Shown piece by piece: positions 25,723 through 34,455 of a stretch of 36,642 nt of DNA. The position numbers and the translations under genes were made by a program. A model generated the notes under the pieces. It saw only the letters and a program-made list of their open reading frames with translations, was not told where the DNA came from and made no database searches. Origin of the DNA: Symbiodinium natans (lineage: Eukaryota; Sar; Dinophyceae; Suessiales; Symbiodiniaceae); NCBI GenBank assembly GCA_905221605.1, contig CAJNDS010001072.1, positions 1-36,642 on the forward strand. The letters run 5' to 3'. Numbering within the stretch: position 1 is the first letter of the stretch; every line of letters starts with the position of its first letter.

Positions 25723-28172
25723 GAATCCAAGACAGGACTCTCTGGGTGAATCGACCTAGAGCCAGCTACGATGACCTGGAAGGTTTTCAGCTGGACCCTG
25801 AAGAGACATGGCAAGGAATCAAGAAAGAGGTGAATGCGCTCGATAGTCTGAAAGTTGGTTATGCAAGATCAAAGAGCGAGATAGATGAGTACCGCAAAGC
25901 CAACCCAAACTGTCGGACGGTCAAGTCCCGATGGGTCCTCACTCAGAAGGCCCCAGGACTAGTCCGAGCAAGGATAGTCGCTAAGGATTTTGCTCATGGC
26001 CGACCATCCGCACTCGATTTGGGGTTGAGTTCTAATACTGCGTCGGTGGAAGCCCTCAAGATCGTCCTTGCACGGGCGGCGAAGGGAAAGATGCGGGCTT
26101 ACGGCCTCGACATCTCCACCGCGTTCCTCTTTGCGCAGGTAGTGGAACCCACCATTATCGAGTTGCCAAGTACATTCGCGCTCGAGAGCGGCGAAACCGC
26201 GTACTTGATACTAGAGAAAGCGCTCTACGGTTTGCGTTCCGCCAGCCTTAGCTGGCAGCGACACCTGAACAGGATCGTATCTGCACTAGGCTTACAAGCG
26301 AGTCCGCTTGAACCGACGCTTTTCAGCGGATGGGTCAACCTTGAATCCGGATGGGAGTATATCATCATGTTAGCGTACGTGGATGATTTGCTCATTGTGT
26401 CCTCTACCGAAAAAGGGTTCGAGTACGTCCACGAAGCCCTGAGTTCAGTCTTGAAAGTCAAAGTGACAGGGAGGCTGATCGAAGATGGGCAGATGGAATT
26501 CCTCGGCCGTTTAATCCGTTGGGATGGACGACAAATCATGCTTGGGGTGAAGCCTGAGTATGTGAAGTCGGTCTTTACATCTTTCGGATGGGACATATCC
26601 ACCGCGAAAGCATCCTTGACGACACCCGACATCAGGAGTATGTACGATGAGGAGAGTGTTGAAGAGCCTTCGAAGGAGCTGTCGAGTGAGGCCGCCTCAC
26701 GATTCCGAAGTTGCCTAGGGAAGATAGGATGGCTCTGTCAAACTCGCTCAGATATAACGTATTTTCACTCCATGTTGTCACGCGGACAAAGCATGCCACG
26801 ACAAGTGCATGAAGATGCACTTCGCAAGTTCCTGCGATGGTTAGCAGCGTTTCCGCTGTTAGATCAAATCTTCCCGCTCGGAGATGGCAAGACCAATGAG
26901 GGGGAGAATGCCAGCCTGGTAGCCTATTGCGACAGCAATTGGGGCAGCGAGATGAGCGTAGCCCGGAAGAGCACCAGTGGCGGAGTGATCTACATCGCAG
27001 TGGACGGTCTGTGGTACTGCATAAAGGGATACAGCCGCCTGCAGAGCGTCGTGGCACTCAGCTCAGCAGAGGCAGAGTTGTTTGCCATCGCCGAGGCAGC
27101 AAAAGAGGTGGCAGGACTTGCGCAATTGACGGCGCATATCTGGGGCACCCTCCAGAAACCCCACCGCGTGTATACCGACAGTGCTTCAGCTAGGCAAATC
27201 GCCAGCATGGAGGGGCTACTCAGGCGCATGCGGCATATAGACTTGAGGTTGTGCTTTATCCAAGACCGTGTCCATAGCGGCGAGTTAGCAGTAGAGGGAG
27301 TAGCCGGAACCGAGAATGTGAGCGATCTTCTCACAAAGAATTTAAATCGCCTCCAAACAGCAAAGCATACAGCAACCCTCGGACTAGAAGATGTCACCAA
27401 CATCGATTTCCGAGAGGTCCCAGCAGTCAGGTCTTGCTTGTTGCTGTCTGGAGTGCTAGATTCTGTACTCGGGCCAGACAACCTCGAATACGAAGCTTTC
27501 TGTCGGCTATGCGAACTCGAGACTGAATATTCGACTTTGCTGATCGAGTTTTGCACGAGTTCACGTTCGAATCTGTACCTGCAAGGAAGTGTGCACCAAG
27601 TATTTGTCCTGCCGATTACTCAAGGGGTTGACGGAACCTCAAATGACACCGTGGAGCGGGTCATGTCTGCAATGAATGTTGCAAGAGAATGGGGGATGAA
27701 GGTTGTTTTCTGGAGCAGCACTCCTTGTACCGGAGGTGGCCCGTACCAACGGCGACACGAAGATCGGCCGGGCTATCAGGACCATCTACAAGCTTTGTTC
27801 ACGGTGCATCGCAAGCTCTGGCGGAGCTTCTTAGTGATGGTGAACCACCCGCAAGTGGGGGTATGGGTCAGAGAATGGCCGCAGAGGTGTGCCTACTGGG
27901 GATGGGCAAGCACCCGTTCGTTTGCAAAGCAACGAACCCATTACACTGGCGAAGTGCACGGCTGTGTTTCAGGCTTGGTAGGCAGAGATGGATTACCTAT
28001 CCGAAAGATTTGGAAACTGATGTCGAACGATGAACAGTTTGTGCGAACAATGTCCGAAACGTTTGCATGTACCTGCAAGGGAGATCATTCACGAAACTTT
28101 GATCTCAAAGAAACGCAGCATTATCCGCCAGCTTTCGCGGACGCCGCCCTGGAAAGCTTGCGACTGCGGTAA
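25719..28172 (+). CDS. RT-RNase H of copia element B with C-terminal extension (817 aa)
   Basis: The frame is open from 25638, before this ATG, and VKEKKEDESAGTYMRIQDRT suggests translation once came from upstream. RT: KSRWVLTQKAPGLVRARIVA, GLDISTAFLFAQ and YVDDLLIV near 26379. RNase H: AYCDSNWGSEMSVARKSTSG near 26925, SSAEAELFAIAEA, VYTDSASARQI and the terminal VSDLLTKNL near 27320. The last 230 residues or so are an extension unlike ordinary copia, with VVFWSSTPCTGGGPYQ near 27700 and CTCKGDH near 28072. It differs from the extension in element A. No stop or frameshift lies inside, so this is the best preserved part of element B. Confidence 0.85.
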   Translation: MRIQDRTLWVNRPRASYDDLEGFQLDPEETWQGIKKEVNALDSLKVGYARSKSEIDEYRKANPNCRTVKSRWVLTQKAPGLVRARIVAKDFAHGRPSALDLGLSSNTASVEALKIVLARAAKGKMRAYGLDISTAFLFAQVVEPTIIELPSTFALESGETAYLILEKALYGLRSASLSWQRHLNRIVSALGLQASPLEPTLFSGWVNLESGWEYIIMLAYVDDLLIVSSTEKGFEYVHEALSSVLKVKVTGRLIEDGQMEFLGRLIRWDGRQIMLGVKPEYVKSVFTSFGWDISTAKASLTTPDIRSMYDEESVEEPSKELSSEAASRFRSCLGKIGWLCQTRSDITYFHSMLSRGQSMPRQVHEDALRKFLRWLAAFPLLDQIFPLGDGKTNEGENASLVAYCDSNWGSEMSVARKSTSGGVIYIAVDGLWYCIKGYSRLQSVVALSSAEAELFAIAEAAKEVAGLAQLTAHIWGTLQKPHRVYTDSASARQIASMEGLLRRMRHIDLRLCFIQDRVHSGELAVEGVAGTENVSDLLTKNLNRLQTAKHTATLGLEDVTNIDFREVPAVRSCLLLSGVLDSVLGPDNLEYEAFCRLCELETEYSTLLIEFCTSSRSNLYLQGSVHQVFVLPITQGVDGTSNDTVERVMSAMNVAREWGMKVVFWSSTPCTGGGPYQRRHEDRPGYQDHLQALFTVHRKLWRSFLVMVNHPQVGVWVREWPQRCAYWGWASTRSFAKQRTHYTGEVHGCVSGLVGRDGLPIRKIWKLMSNDEQFVRTMSETFACTCKGDHSRNFDLKETQHYPPAFADAALESLRLR

Positions 28173-28384
28173 TTTGAGCCCACCCGCCCGCCCTGGCTGA
28201 CCCGCCCACCCGCCCAGCCAGGTTACTTTGCGAGAGTCAGTCGACCTCCAGCGGTCTGAAGCAGTGCAGCGGTCTAGGACTGAGGAATGCGCCGGAATCC
28301 ATGGCCCGGCGAGAAGCTTAGTTGGCTTTGCGTGGAGCTTAGTTGACGTGACCAACAGTGAAACTCTTGGTCATGAGGGGGAGT
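28173..28384 (+). other. 3' end of element B with polypurine tract
   Basis: Non-coding, with a short CCCGCC-type repeat at 28180-28220 (CCCGCCCGCC and CCCGCCCACCCGCCC). The tract GAGGGGGAG at 28375-28383 is followed directly by TTGATATATGTGAC, identical to the start of the 5' LTR. That is the arrangement expected for plus-strand priming of a copia element. Confidence 0.6.
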
Positions 28385-28397
28385 TGATATATGTGAC

Positions 28398-28421
28398 TTT
28401 GGCTCAAGATCTCGGCTCAAC
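28398..28421 (+). promoter_or_regulatory. Two nested spliced-leader remnants at the start of array unit 1
   Basis: TTTGGCTCAAG (28398-28408) equals the last 11 bases of the dinoflagellate spliced leader. It is followed at once by ATCTCGGCTCAAC (28409-28421), which matches the leader's last 13 bases at 10 positions. Tandem remnants of this kind are known in dinoflagellate genes that passed through a spliced mRNA and back into DNA. The other units keep weaker versions (CTGGCTCAAG at 30911-30920; TGGCTCAAG at 33425-33433 and 35870-35878). Confidence 0.65.
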
Positions 28422-28527
28422 CCCGGTGGGGTGCACAGGTAGCAGAGCGGTAGCTGTGTGAACCAGCCTCGAGTCCCCTAACTGTTTTGGGTACCAGGCC
28501 TGCTTTGTCACAGCCTTCATTTGAGCC

Positions 28528-29451
28528 ATGTCCAGAGCACCTGTGCAGTCGAGATCCTCACTGCCAGCAAGTGATGGGTTGGAGTCATCTCACCCAACTT
28601 GCTCTGCAGAGAGCCAGAAAGAAGGCACGGCCCGACTGGAAGGCGAAGCAGCCCGGCTTGGGGAACTCTTCCCTTATGCGAGTCCTCTTACAGCCGGCTG
28701 TGGAGTTTCTCCAGCCTTGGAAGACCAGGTAAGTTGCTCGAGCAGCCTGGCAAGTGCAGAGCGAACTTGGGCCCATAGAGCCAATTGTGGCTTCAGCCAA
28801 GGCAGGACTTTCCATCAAGCACTCTGCTTTCGCTGGTTCCACAAGGGCCGGAAAGAATGGCTGCTCCTCTCAGAGGATGGCAGCGTGTATTTTGTTCGCA
28901 CCAGTAAATCCGGCAAAACAGTCAGAGCCGGACCTTGTGGGCAATGGCGATGCATGGAAGACCCAGCAGAGCTCCACGGGGGAACGGGGGGCGACCCGCC
29001 CGTGCAGTGGCTTCGCCTTTTGAACTTTAATTGCACTGGCTGTGGTAACATTCCAACCCATAACCGTAACCTCAACTTCTTGCCCGGTCCTGGGAAAAGG
29101 CAACCAGCGATCTTGCATGGAGAGGATGGAAGACGCATCGAGCTCTACTGTGCCCTTTGTCTAGAAAGCTTCCAAGCGTGCACGTGGAGCTGGCCGAGTT
29201 TCGACCAAGCAGTTAGGAGACCGGTGTTCCTGGACGACGCTTCCCTTGCTGACTTGCGTCAGTTAGGTCACCAAGTTACGCAGCCCGCAGAGCCTTCGCT
29301 GGTTCTGCTGTCTTCTGCAGCCAGCGCACATGGCTGGACCTTCCTTGAGGAAGGGTGTTCTCAGGATCCAGACTCCCCAGAAGAAGCATGCAGCAGTGAT
29401 TGGCAAGTGTGTGGCTTTGAGGATTTGGAAGACATCCCATGGGAGGTCTGA
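28528..29451 (+). CDS. Array protein, copy 1: Cys-rich protein of unknown function (307 aa)
   Basis: I do not recognise the family. The N-terminus is Ser/Arg-rich. The central part contains SVYFVRTSKSGKTVRAGPCG, a Trp-rich patch, and two CxxC pairs (FNCTGCGN and YCALCLES, about 37 residues apart) that could bind one zinc ion as a ribbon. The C-terminus is acidic (CGFEDLEDIPWEV). There is no signal peptide or membrane segment. The ATG is kept in all four copies. Copies 1 and 2 differ mainly by scattered single residues and a two-residue insertion (NR after THN). A possible splice donor inside (CAG/GTAAG) would give a shorter product in another frame, so I take the uninterrupted frame. Confidence 0.65.
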   Translation: MSRAPVQSRSSLPASDGLESSHPTCSAESQKEGTARLEGEAARLGELFPYASPLTAGCGVSPALEDQVSCSSSLASAERTWAHRANCGFSQGRTFHQALCFRWFHKGRKEWLLLSEDGSVYFVRTSKSGKTVRAGPCGQWRCMEDPAELHGGTGGDPPVQWLRLLNFNCTGCGNIPTHNRNLNFLPGPGKRQPAILHGEDGRRIELYCALCLESFQACTWSWPSFDQAVRRPVFLDDASLADLRQLGHQVTQPAEPSLVLLSSAASAHGWTFLEEGCSQDPDSPEEACSSDWQVCGFEDLEDIPWEV

Positions 29452-30897
29452 CCTACTACAGCCCCAACCCACCCAAATTGCAGGAGCTTTGCCCTGCCAG
29501 AATCAAGGGCGAGACTCTCTACTCCGGAATCATTTCACTCAGGGTGAGGCTTCTCCCCGTTTCAATCAGTGACGGTCTTTCGAGTCCGTTCCCAAACTGT
29601 GAGTGCCTCAGGGCACCAAAGATAATCTTGCATAGAATTGGATCATGCCTTGATCGCATAAGGTTGCAGGTGTAAGAATGCAAGCAAGCAAGTGCTCAGT
29701 CCCGGCACATACCCAGATCCATCCATCGGAGTATTCGCAGTCGTTCCGTTGGTCACCCTGCAGGACAAGCCGCCTTGATGTGGCTTCAGTACAGCCTGAC
29801 ACCGGTTTGGCCCCCTTGTTCGGTCTGTTGAGCAGACCGCTGGACCGGGTTTTCGGGCTCAGGAGCTTGCGGGTCTTCCACAGGCCCAACACGGGGTTCT
29901 CGCAAACACAGCGCCCGAAAGGATAACGTTAGAACCGGACCCTGAAGATCCTCACTGGTTGATGAGGGGAGGGTGCGCGCTGAGATGTTGGGGAACGGAC
30001 GAGGATCCTAGTACTTTCCGGCCGGTTGTGGCCGAGGGCAAGCTGCCCGGCATCAGTTTGGGGTTACCCGTGTTTGGCCTGCCGAGGATCTCCTTTGTTT
30101 TTCCTGCAGGGTGTGTTGTTTTTCTCCTGTTGGTGCAAGCCCAGCCAGGAGAATGCCTTGCGGCAGGCGTTGTTTGTTAGGGACCATAACTTAGGCTGAC
30201 GGACAGCCAGTGGCACCAGATTGCGGAGGTTAAAGGCTGTGGCTCGGAGCCCGAAAGCCGTCCCAACTGTGATGTCCAAATCAACCAAGCCCTCCCTGCG
30301 TGCAAGTGGTGTGGGTTCTTCTGGAGCCGCTGGGGTCGAACCAGTGAGTAAGAGCGAGAAAGCTGGTTCCTCCTACCTGGTGAGTAAGTGCGAGAAAACC
30401 AGGTCAGCATACGGGGCAAACAGGAGCTCAGAGCTGCTGCGGCATGGGTTTCTGGGGCCTAAGTGAGTAAGAGCGAGAAAGCTTAGGCCTGCCCCGGAGG
30501 TTGGCGACTTTGCCAATCCACTTGTCTGCAGTTCGTACAGGCATAGCCCGTGTGTCGGTTCCAGACCTTCTGCCTTTTCTGAGAGAGCCGAATGGGTGAG
30601 TTTCTCCCCTGTACAGGCAGGGCTTCTAGGGTAGGCAGTACAGACCAGGCAGTTCAACCTGCAGAACAATTGCCTAGGGCTTTGTACAGTGCCAAACCAG
30701 TGAGTAGCCGTTGGCCGCCGAGCTTCTCGCGGAACTGGTTAAGCCCTCAATGCTTTCTCTCGGTGATCCTGCACATAGTTCGGCCGTGTTAAGCAGGCCA
30801 AGGTCACCTCGAGAGTTTCTTTAGTGCTTTGTTAATACTTCCCGGAACTTCGGTTCCGAAGAGCCTAACCTGGCTAGCGACGCAGTCCGCTTTCGAG
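29452..30897 (+). other. Structured spacer of array unit 1
   Basis: No long reading frame is shared with the other units, but many inverted repeats are. They include CGGTCTG/CAGACCG (29821-29839) and three hairpins with the shared loop GAGTAAGNGCGAGAAA: stems AACCAG/CTGGTT at 30339-30368, ACCTGGT/ACCAGGT at 30375-30404 and GGCCTAAG/CTTAGGCC at 30456-30489. CGGAAC-TTCG-GTTCCG, a UUCG tetraloop, lies at 30843-30858. It may be a long structured 3' untranslated region or a separate non-coding RNA. Confidence 0.7.
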
Positions 30898-31038
30898 TGA
30901 TATATGTGACCTGGCTCAAGATCTCGGCTCAACCCCGGTGGGGTGCACAGGTAGCAGAGCGGTAGCTGTGTGAACCAGCCTCGAGTCCCCTAACTGTTTT
31001 GGGTACCAGGCCTGCTTTTTCACAGCCTTCATTGAGCC

Positions 31039-31956
31039 ATGTCCAGAGCACCTGTGCAGTCGAGATCCTCACTGCCAGCAAGTGATGGGTTGGAGTCATC
31101 TCACCCAACTTGCTCTGCAGAGAGCCAGAAAGAAGGCACGGCCCGACTGGAGGGCGAAGCAGCCCGGCTTGGGGAACTCTTCCCTTATGCGAGTCCTCTT
31201 ACAGCCGGCTGTGGAGGTTCTCCAGCCTTGGAAGACCAGGTAAGATGCTCGAGCAGCCTGGCAAATCCAGAGCGAACTTGGGCCCATAGAGCCAATTGTG
31301 GTCCCAGCCAATGCAGGACTTTCCACCAAGCTCTCTGCTTTCGCTGGCATCACAAGGGCCGGAAAGAGTGGCTGCTCCTCTCCGAGGACAGCAGCGTGTA
31401 TTTTGTTCGCACCAGCAAATCCGGCAAAACAGTCCGAGCCGGACCCTGTGGGCAATGGAGATGCATGGAAGACCCAGCAGAGCTCCACGGGGGAACGGGA
31501 GGCGACCCGCCCGTGCAGTGGCTTCGCCTTTTGGACTTTAATTGCACAGGCTGTGGTAACATTCCAACCCATAACCTCAACTTCTTGCCCGGTCCTGGGA
31601 AAAGGCAACCAGCGATCTTGCATGGAGAGGATGGAAGACGCATCGAGCTCTACTGTGCCCTTTGTCTAGAAAGCTTCCTAGCGTGCACGTGGAGCTGGCC
31701 GAGTTTCGACCAAGCAGTTAGGAGACCGGTGTTTCTGGACTACGCTTCCCTTGCTGACTTGCGTCAGTTAGGTCACCAAGGTACGGAGCCCGTAGAACCT
31801 TTGCTGGCGCCGCTGTCTTCTGCAGCCAGCGCACATGGCTGGACCTTCCTTGAGGAAGGGTGTTCTCAGGATCTAGACTCCCCAGAAGAAGCAGGCAACA
31901 GTGATTGGCTGGTGTGTGGCTTTGAAGACTTGGAAGACGTCCCCTGGGAGGTCTGA
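31039..31956 (+). CDS. Array protein, copy 2: Cys-rich protein of unknown function (305 aa)
   Basis: This copy is full length and uninterrupted, nearly identical to copy 1. Possible metal-binding pairs are C169/C172 and C206/C209, with C137 and C142 nearby. Substitutions relative to copy 1 include Trp-His for Trp-Phe near residue 104 and Leu for Gln near 214. The leader before it matches unit 1 up to one base before the ATG (ATTGAGCC against ATTTGAGCC). With two intact copies out of four the gene may still be used; nothing in the sequence tells what it does. Confidence 0.65.
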   Translation: MSRAPVQSRSSLPASDGLESSHPTCSAESQKEGTARLEGEAARLGELFPYASPLTAGCGGSPALEDQVRCSSSLANPERTWAHRANCGPSQCRTFHQALCFRWHHKGRKEWLLLSEDSSVYFVRTSKSGKTVRAGPCGQWRCMEDPAELHGGTGGDPPVQWLRLLDFNCTGCGNIPTHNLNFLPGPGKRQPAILHGEDGRRIELYCALCLESFLACTWSWPSFDQAVRRPVFLDYASLADLRQLGHQGTEPVEPLLAPLSSAASAHGWTFLEEGCSQDLDSPEEAGNSDWLVCGFEDLEDVPWEV

Positions 31957-33411
31957 CCTAATCCGGCCCCAACCCACCCAAATTGCAGGAGCGATGCCCT
32001 GCCAAAATCAAGGGTGAGATGCTCACCCTCCGGAATCCCTTTGTCACGGGTGATGCTTCTCCCCGTCCAATCAGCGACGGTCCTGTGAGTCCGTTCCCAA
32101 ACTGAGAGTGCCATAGGGCACCACGGAGAATCTTGCATAGAATTGGATCATTTAATGATCGCATAAGGTTGCAGGTTGTAAGAATGCAAGCAGAAGTGCT
32201 CAGTCCCGGCACGTACTCAGATCCATCCGTCGGAATATTTTCGCAGTTGTTCCGATGGACACCCTGCAGGACAGGTCGCCTCGATGCGGCTTTTGTTCAG
32301 CCTGACACCGGTTCGGCCCCTTTGCTCGGTCTGTGCAGCAGACCGCTGGACCGGGTTTTCGGGCTCAGGTGCTTGTGGGTCTTCCACAGGCCCAACACGG
32401 GGTTCTCGCAAACACAGCGCACGAAAGGATAACGTTAGAACCGCACCCTGAAGATCCTCACTGGTTGATGAGGGGAGGGAGGGCGCTGAGGTGTGGCAGG
32501 AACGGACGAGGATCCTAGTACGCCGACCGTATGAGGTTTAGGGCATTTCCCTGCATCAGTTTGGGGTTACCCGTGTTTGGCCTGCCGAGTGCTTCCTTTG
32601 TTTGTACCTGCAGGGTGTTTTTGTTTTTGTTTTTTCTCCGGGTGGTGCAAGCCCATCCAGGAGGAAGCCTAGCGGCAGGCGTTGTTGTTAGGGACCAAAG
32701 CTTGGGCTGACGGACAGCCAGAGGCACCAGATGTGGAGGTTAAAGGCTGTGGCTCGGTGCCTGAAAGCCTGCCAAACTGAGATGCCCAAATCAACCCAGC
32801 CCTCCCTGCGTGCAAGTGGTATGGGTTCCTCTGGAGCCGCTGAGGTTGAACCAGTTAGTAAGAGCGAGAAAGCTGGTTCCCCTCCCTGGTGAGTAAGTGC
32901 GAGAAAGCCAGGTCAGCAAACGGGGCTAACAGGAGCTCATTGCTGCTGCGGCATGAGTTCCTGGGGCCTAGGTTAGTAAGGGCGAGAAAGCCTAGGCCTG
33001 TGCCGGAGGTTGGCGACTTTGCCAAGCCACTTGCGTTCAGTTTAGTACAGGCATTGCCCATGTATCGGTTCCAGACCTTCTGCCTTTTCTGAGTGAGCCG
33101 GAAGTGGGTGAGTTTCTCCCCTGTACTGGCAGGGCTGATAGGGTAGGCAGTACAGACCAGGCAGTTCAACCTGCAGAACATTTTGCCTAGGGCTTTGTAC
33201 AGTGCCAAACCAGTGAGTAGCCGTAGGCCGCCGAGCTTCTCGCGGAACTGGTTAGGCCCTTTTTCTTCTCTCGGTGCTCCCTGCACATAGTACGGCCGTG
33301 TCAAGCAGGCCAAGGACACCTCGAGAGTCCCTTTTCCGTGCATAGTTAATACCTACCGGAACTCCGGTTCCGAAGAGCCTAACCTGGCTAGCGACTCAGC
33401 CCGCTTTCGAG
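31957..33411 (+). other. Structured spacer of array unit 2
   Basis: It carries the same series of hairpins as unit 1, with base changes that keep pairing. TCCGTCGGAA/TTCCGATGGA lies at 32226-32259, GGTCTG/CAGACC at 32328-32344, AACCAG/CTGGTT at 32849-32878, CCTGG/CCAGG at 32885-32912, GGCCTAGG/CCTAGGCC at 32965-32998 and CGGAAC-TCCG-GTTCCG at 33357-33372. GGGTGAG-ATG-CTCACCC near 32010-32030 is a perfect hairpin here but not in units 1 or 3. Confidence 0.7.
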
Positions 33412-33551
33412 TGATATCTGTGACTGGCTCAAGATCTCGGCTCAACCCCGGTGGGGTGCACAGGTAGCAGAGCGGTAGCTGTGTGAACCAGCCTCGAGTC
33501 CCCCAACTGCTTTGGGTACCAGGCCCGCTTTTCACAGCCTTCATTTGAGCC

Positions 33552-34455
33552 ATGTCCAGAGCACCTGTGCAGTCGAGATCCTCACTGCCAGCAAGTGATG
33601 GCCAACTTGCGATGCAGAGAGCCAGATAGAAGGCACGGCCCGACTGGAGGGCGAAGCAGCCCGGCTTGGGGAACTCTTCCCTTATGCGAGTCCTCTTACA
33701 GCCGGCTGTGGAGTTTCTCCAGCCTTGGAAGACCAGGTAAGATGCTCGAGCAGCCTGGCAAATCCAGAGCGAACTTGGGCCCATAGAGCCAATTGTGGTC
33801 CCAGCCAAGGCAGGACTTTCCACCAAGCACTCTGCTTTCGCTGTGGTTTCACAAGGGCCGCAAAGAGTGGCTGCTCCTTTCCGAGGACGGCAGAGTGTAT
33901 TTTGTTCGCACCAGCAAATCCGGCAAAACAGTCAGAGCCGGACCTTGTGGGCAATGGCGATGCATGGAGGACCCAGCAGAGCTCCACGGGGGAACGGGAG
34001 GCGACCCGCCCGTGCAGTGGCTTCGCCTTTTAAACTTTAATTGCACTGGCTGTGGTAACATTCCAACCCATAACCTCAACTTCGTGCCTGGTCCTGGGGA
34101 AAGGCAACCAGCGATCTTGTATGGAGAGGATGGAAGACGCATCGAGCTCCAATGTGCCCTTTGTCTTGAAAACTTCCTGGCGTGCACGTGGAGCTGGCCG
34201 AGCTTTGACCAAGCAGTCAGGAGACCGGTGTTTCTGGACGACGCCTCCCTGGCTGACTTGGTTCAACTAGGTCACCAAGGAACAGAGCCTGAAGTACCTT
34301 CGCTGACGCCGTGGCCTTCTGCAGCCATCGCACGTGGCTGGACTTTCCTCGAGGAAGGGTGTTATCAGGATCTTGACTTTCCAGAAGAAGCGTGCAGCAG
34401 CGATTGGCATGTGTGTGGCTTTGAAGAATTGGGAGACACCCCCCGGGATGTCTGA
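33552..34455 (+). pseudogene. Array protein, copy 3, disrupted
   Basis: Compared with copy 2, 16 bases are missing after codon 17 (the stretch corresponding to GTTGGAGTCATCTCAC), and an in-frame TAG follows at codon 26 (33627-33629). A 2-bp insertion near 33842-33846 (GCTGTGG for GCTGG) changes the frame again, so the two indels do not cancel. From about 33850 to the TGA at 34455 the protein sequence is well kept, including both CxxC pairs. It is a recent pseudogene unless translation starts at the internal ATG 33793, which gives 220 residues. Confidence 0.8.

Larger units (their letters stand above)
18801..28384 (+). mobile_element. Ty1/copia retrotransposon B, degenerate, with an inserted accessory gene
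   Basis: The order is 5' LTR, primer binding site, Gag, protease, accessory ORF, integrase, RT, RNase H, C-terminal extension, then a purine tract (28375-28383) followed by the LTR-start sequence TTGATATATGTGAC. The coding region is split over at least five frames. Two breaks have visible causes: a 50-bp exact tandem duplication and a CA microsatellite. The 3' LTR appears reduced to its first 14 bases and is joined to the leader of the array unit. The element is probably not autonomous now. Confidence 0.8.

Noticed and set aside
28384-28397. Target-site duplication of 17 bp around element B (GAGTTGATATATGTGAC at both ends)
   Set aside because: Too long for copia, which usually makes about 5 bp; the purine tract directly before it and the primer binding site at the other end fit LTR starts better.
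28430-28462. tRNA-like sequence around GGTAGCAGAGCGGTAGC
   Set aside because: No cloverleaf can be drawn and there is no T-arm GTTCRANNC; similarity to the primer binding site explains it better.
30339-30489. CRISPR-like array, because of regularly repeated GAGTAAGNGCGAGAAA
   Set aside because: Only three copies per unit, each flanked by complementary stems and not by unique spacers of constant length; the setting is eukaryotic.
31240-31316. Possible 77-bp GT-AG intron inside the array ORF (CAG/GTAAG to GCAG)
   Set aside because: Removing it shifts into a frame that ends at 31669 and loses both CxxC pairs; the unspliced frame is open for 305 codons and conserved between units.
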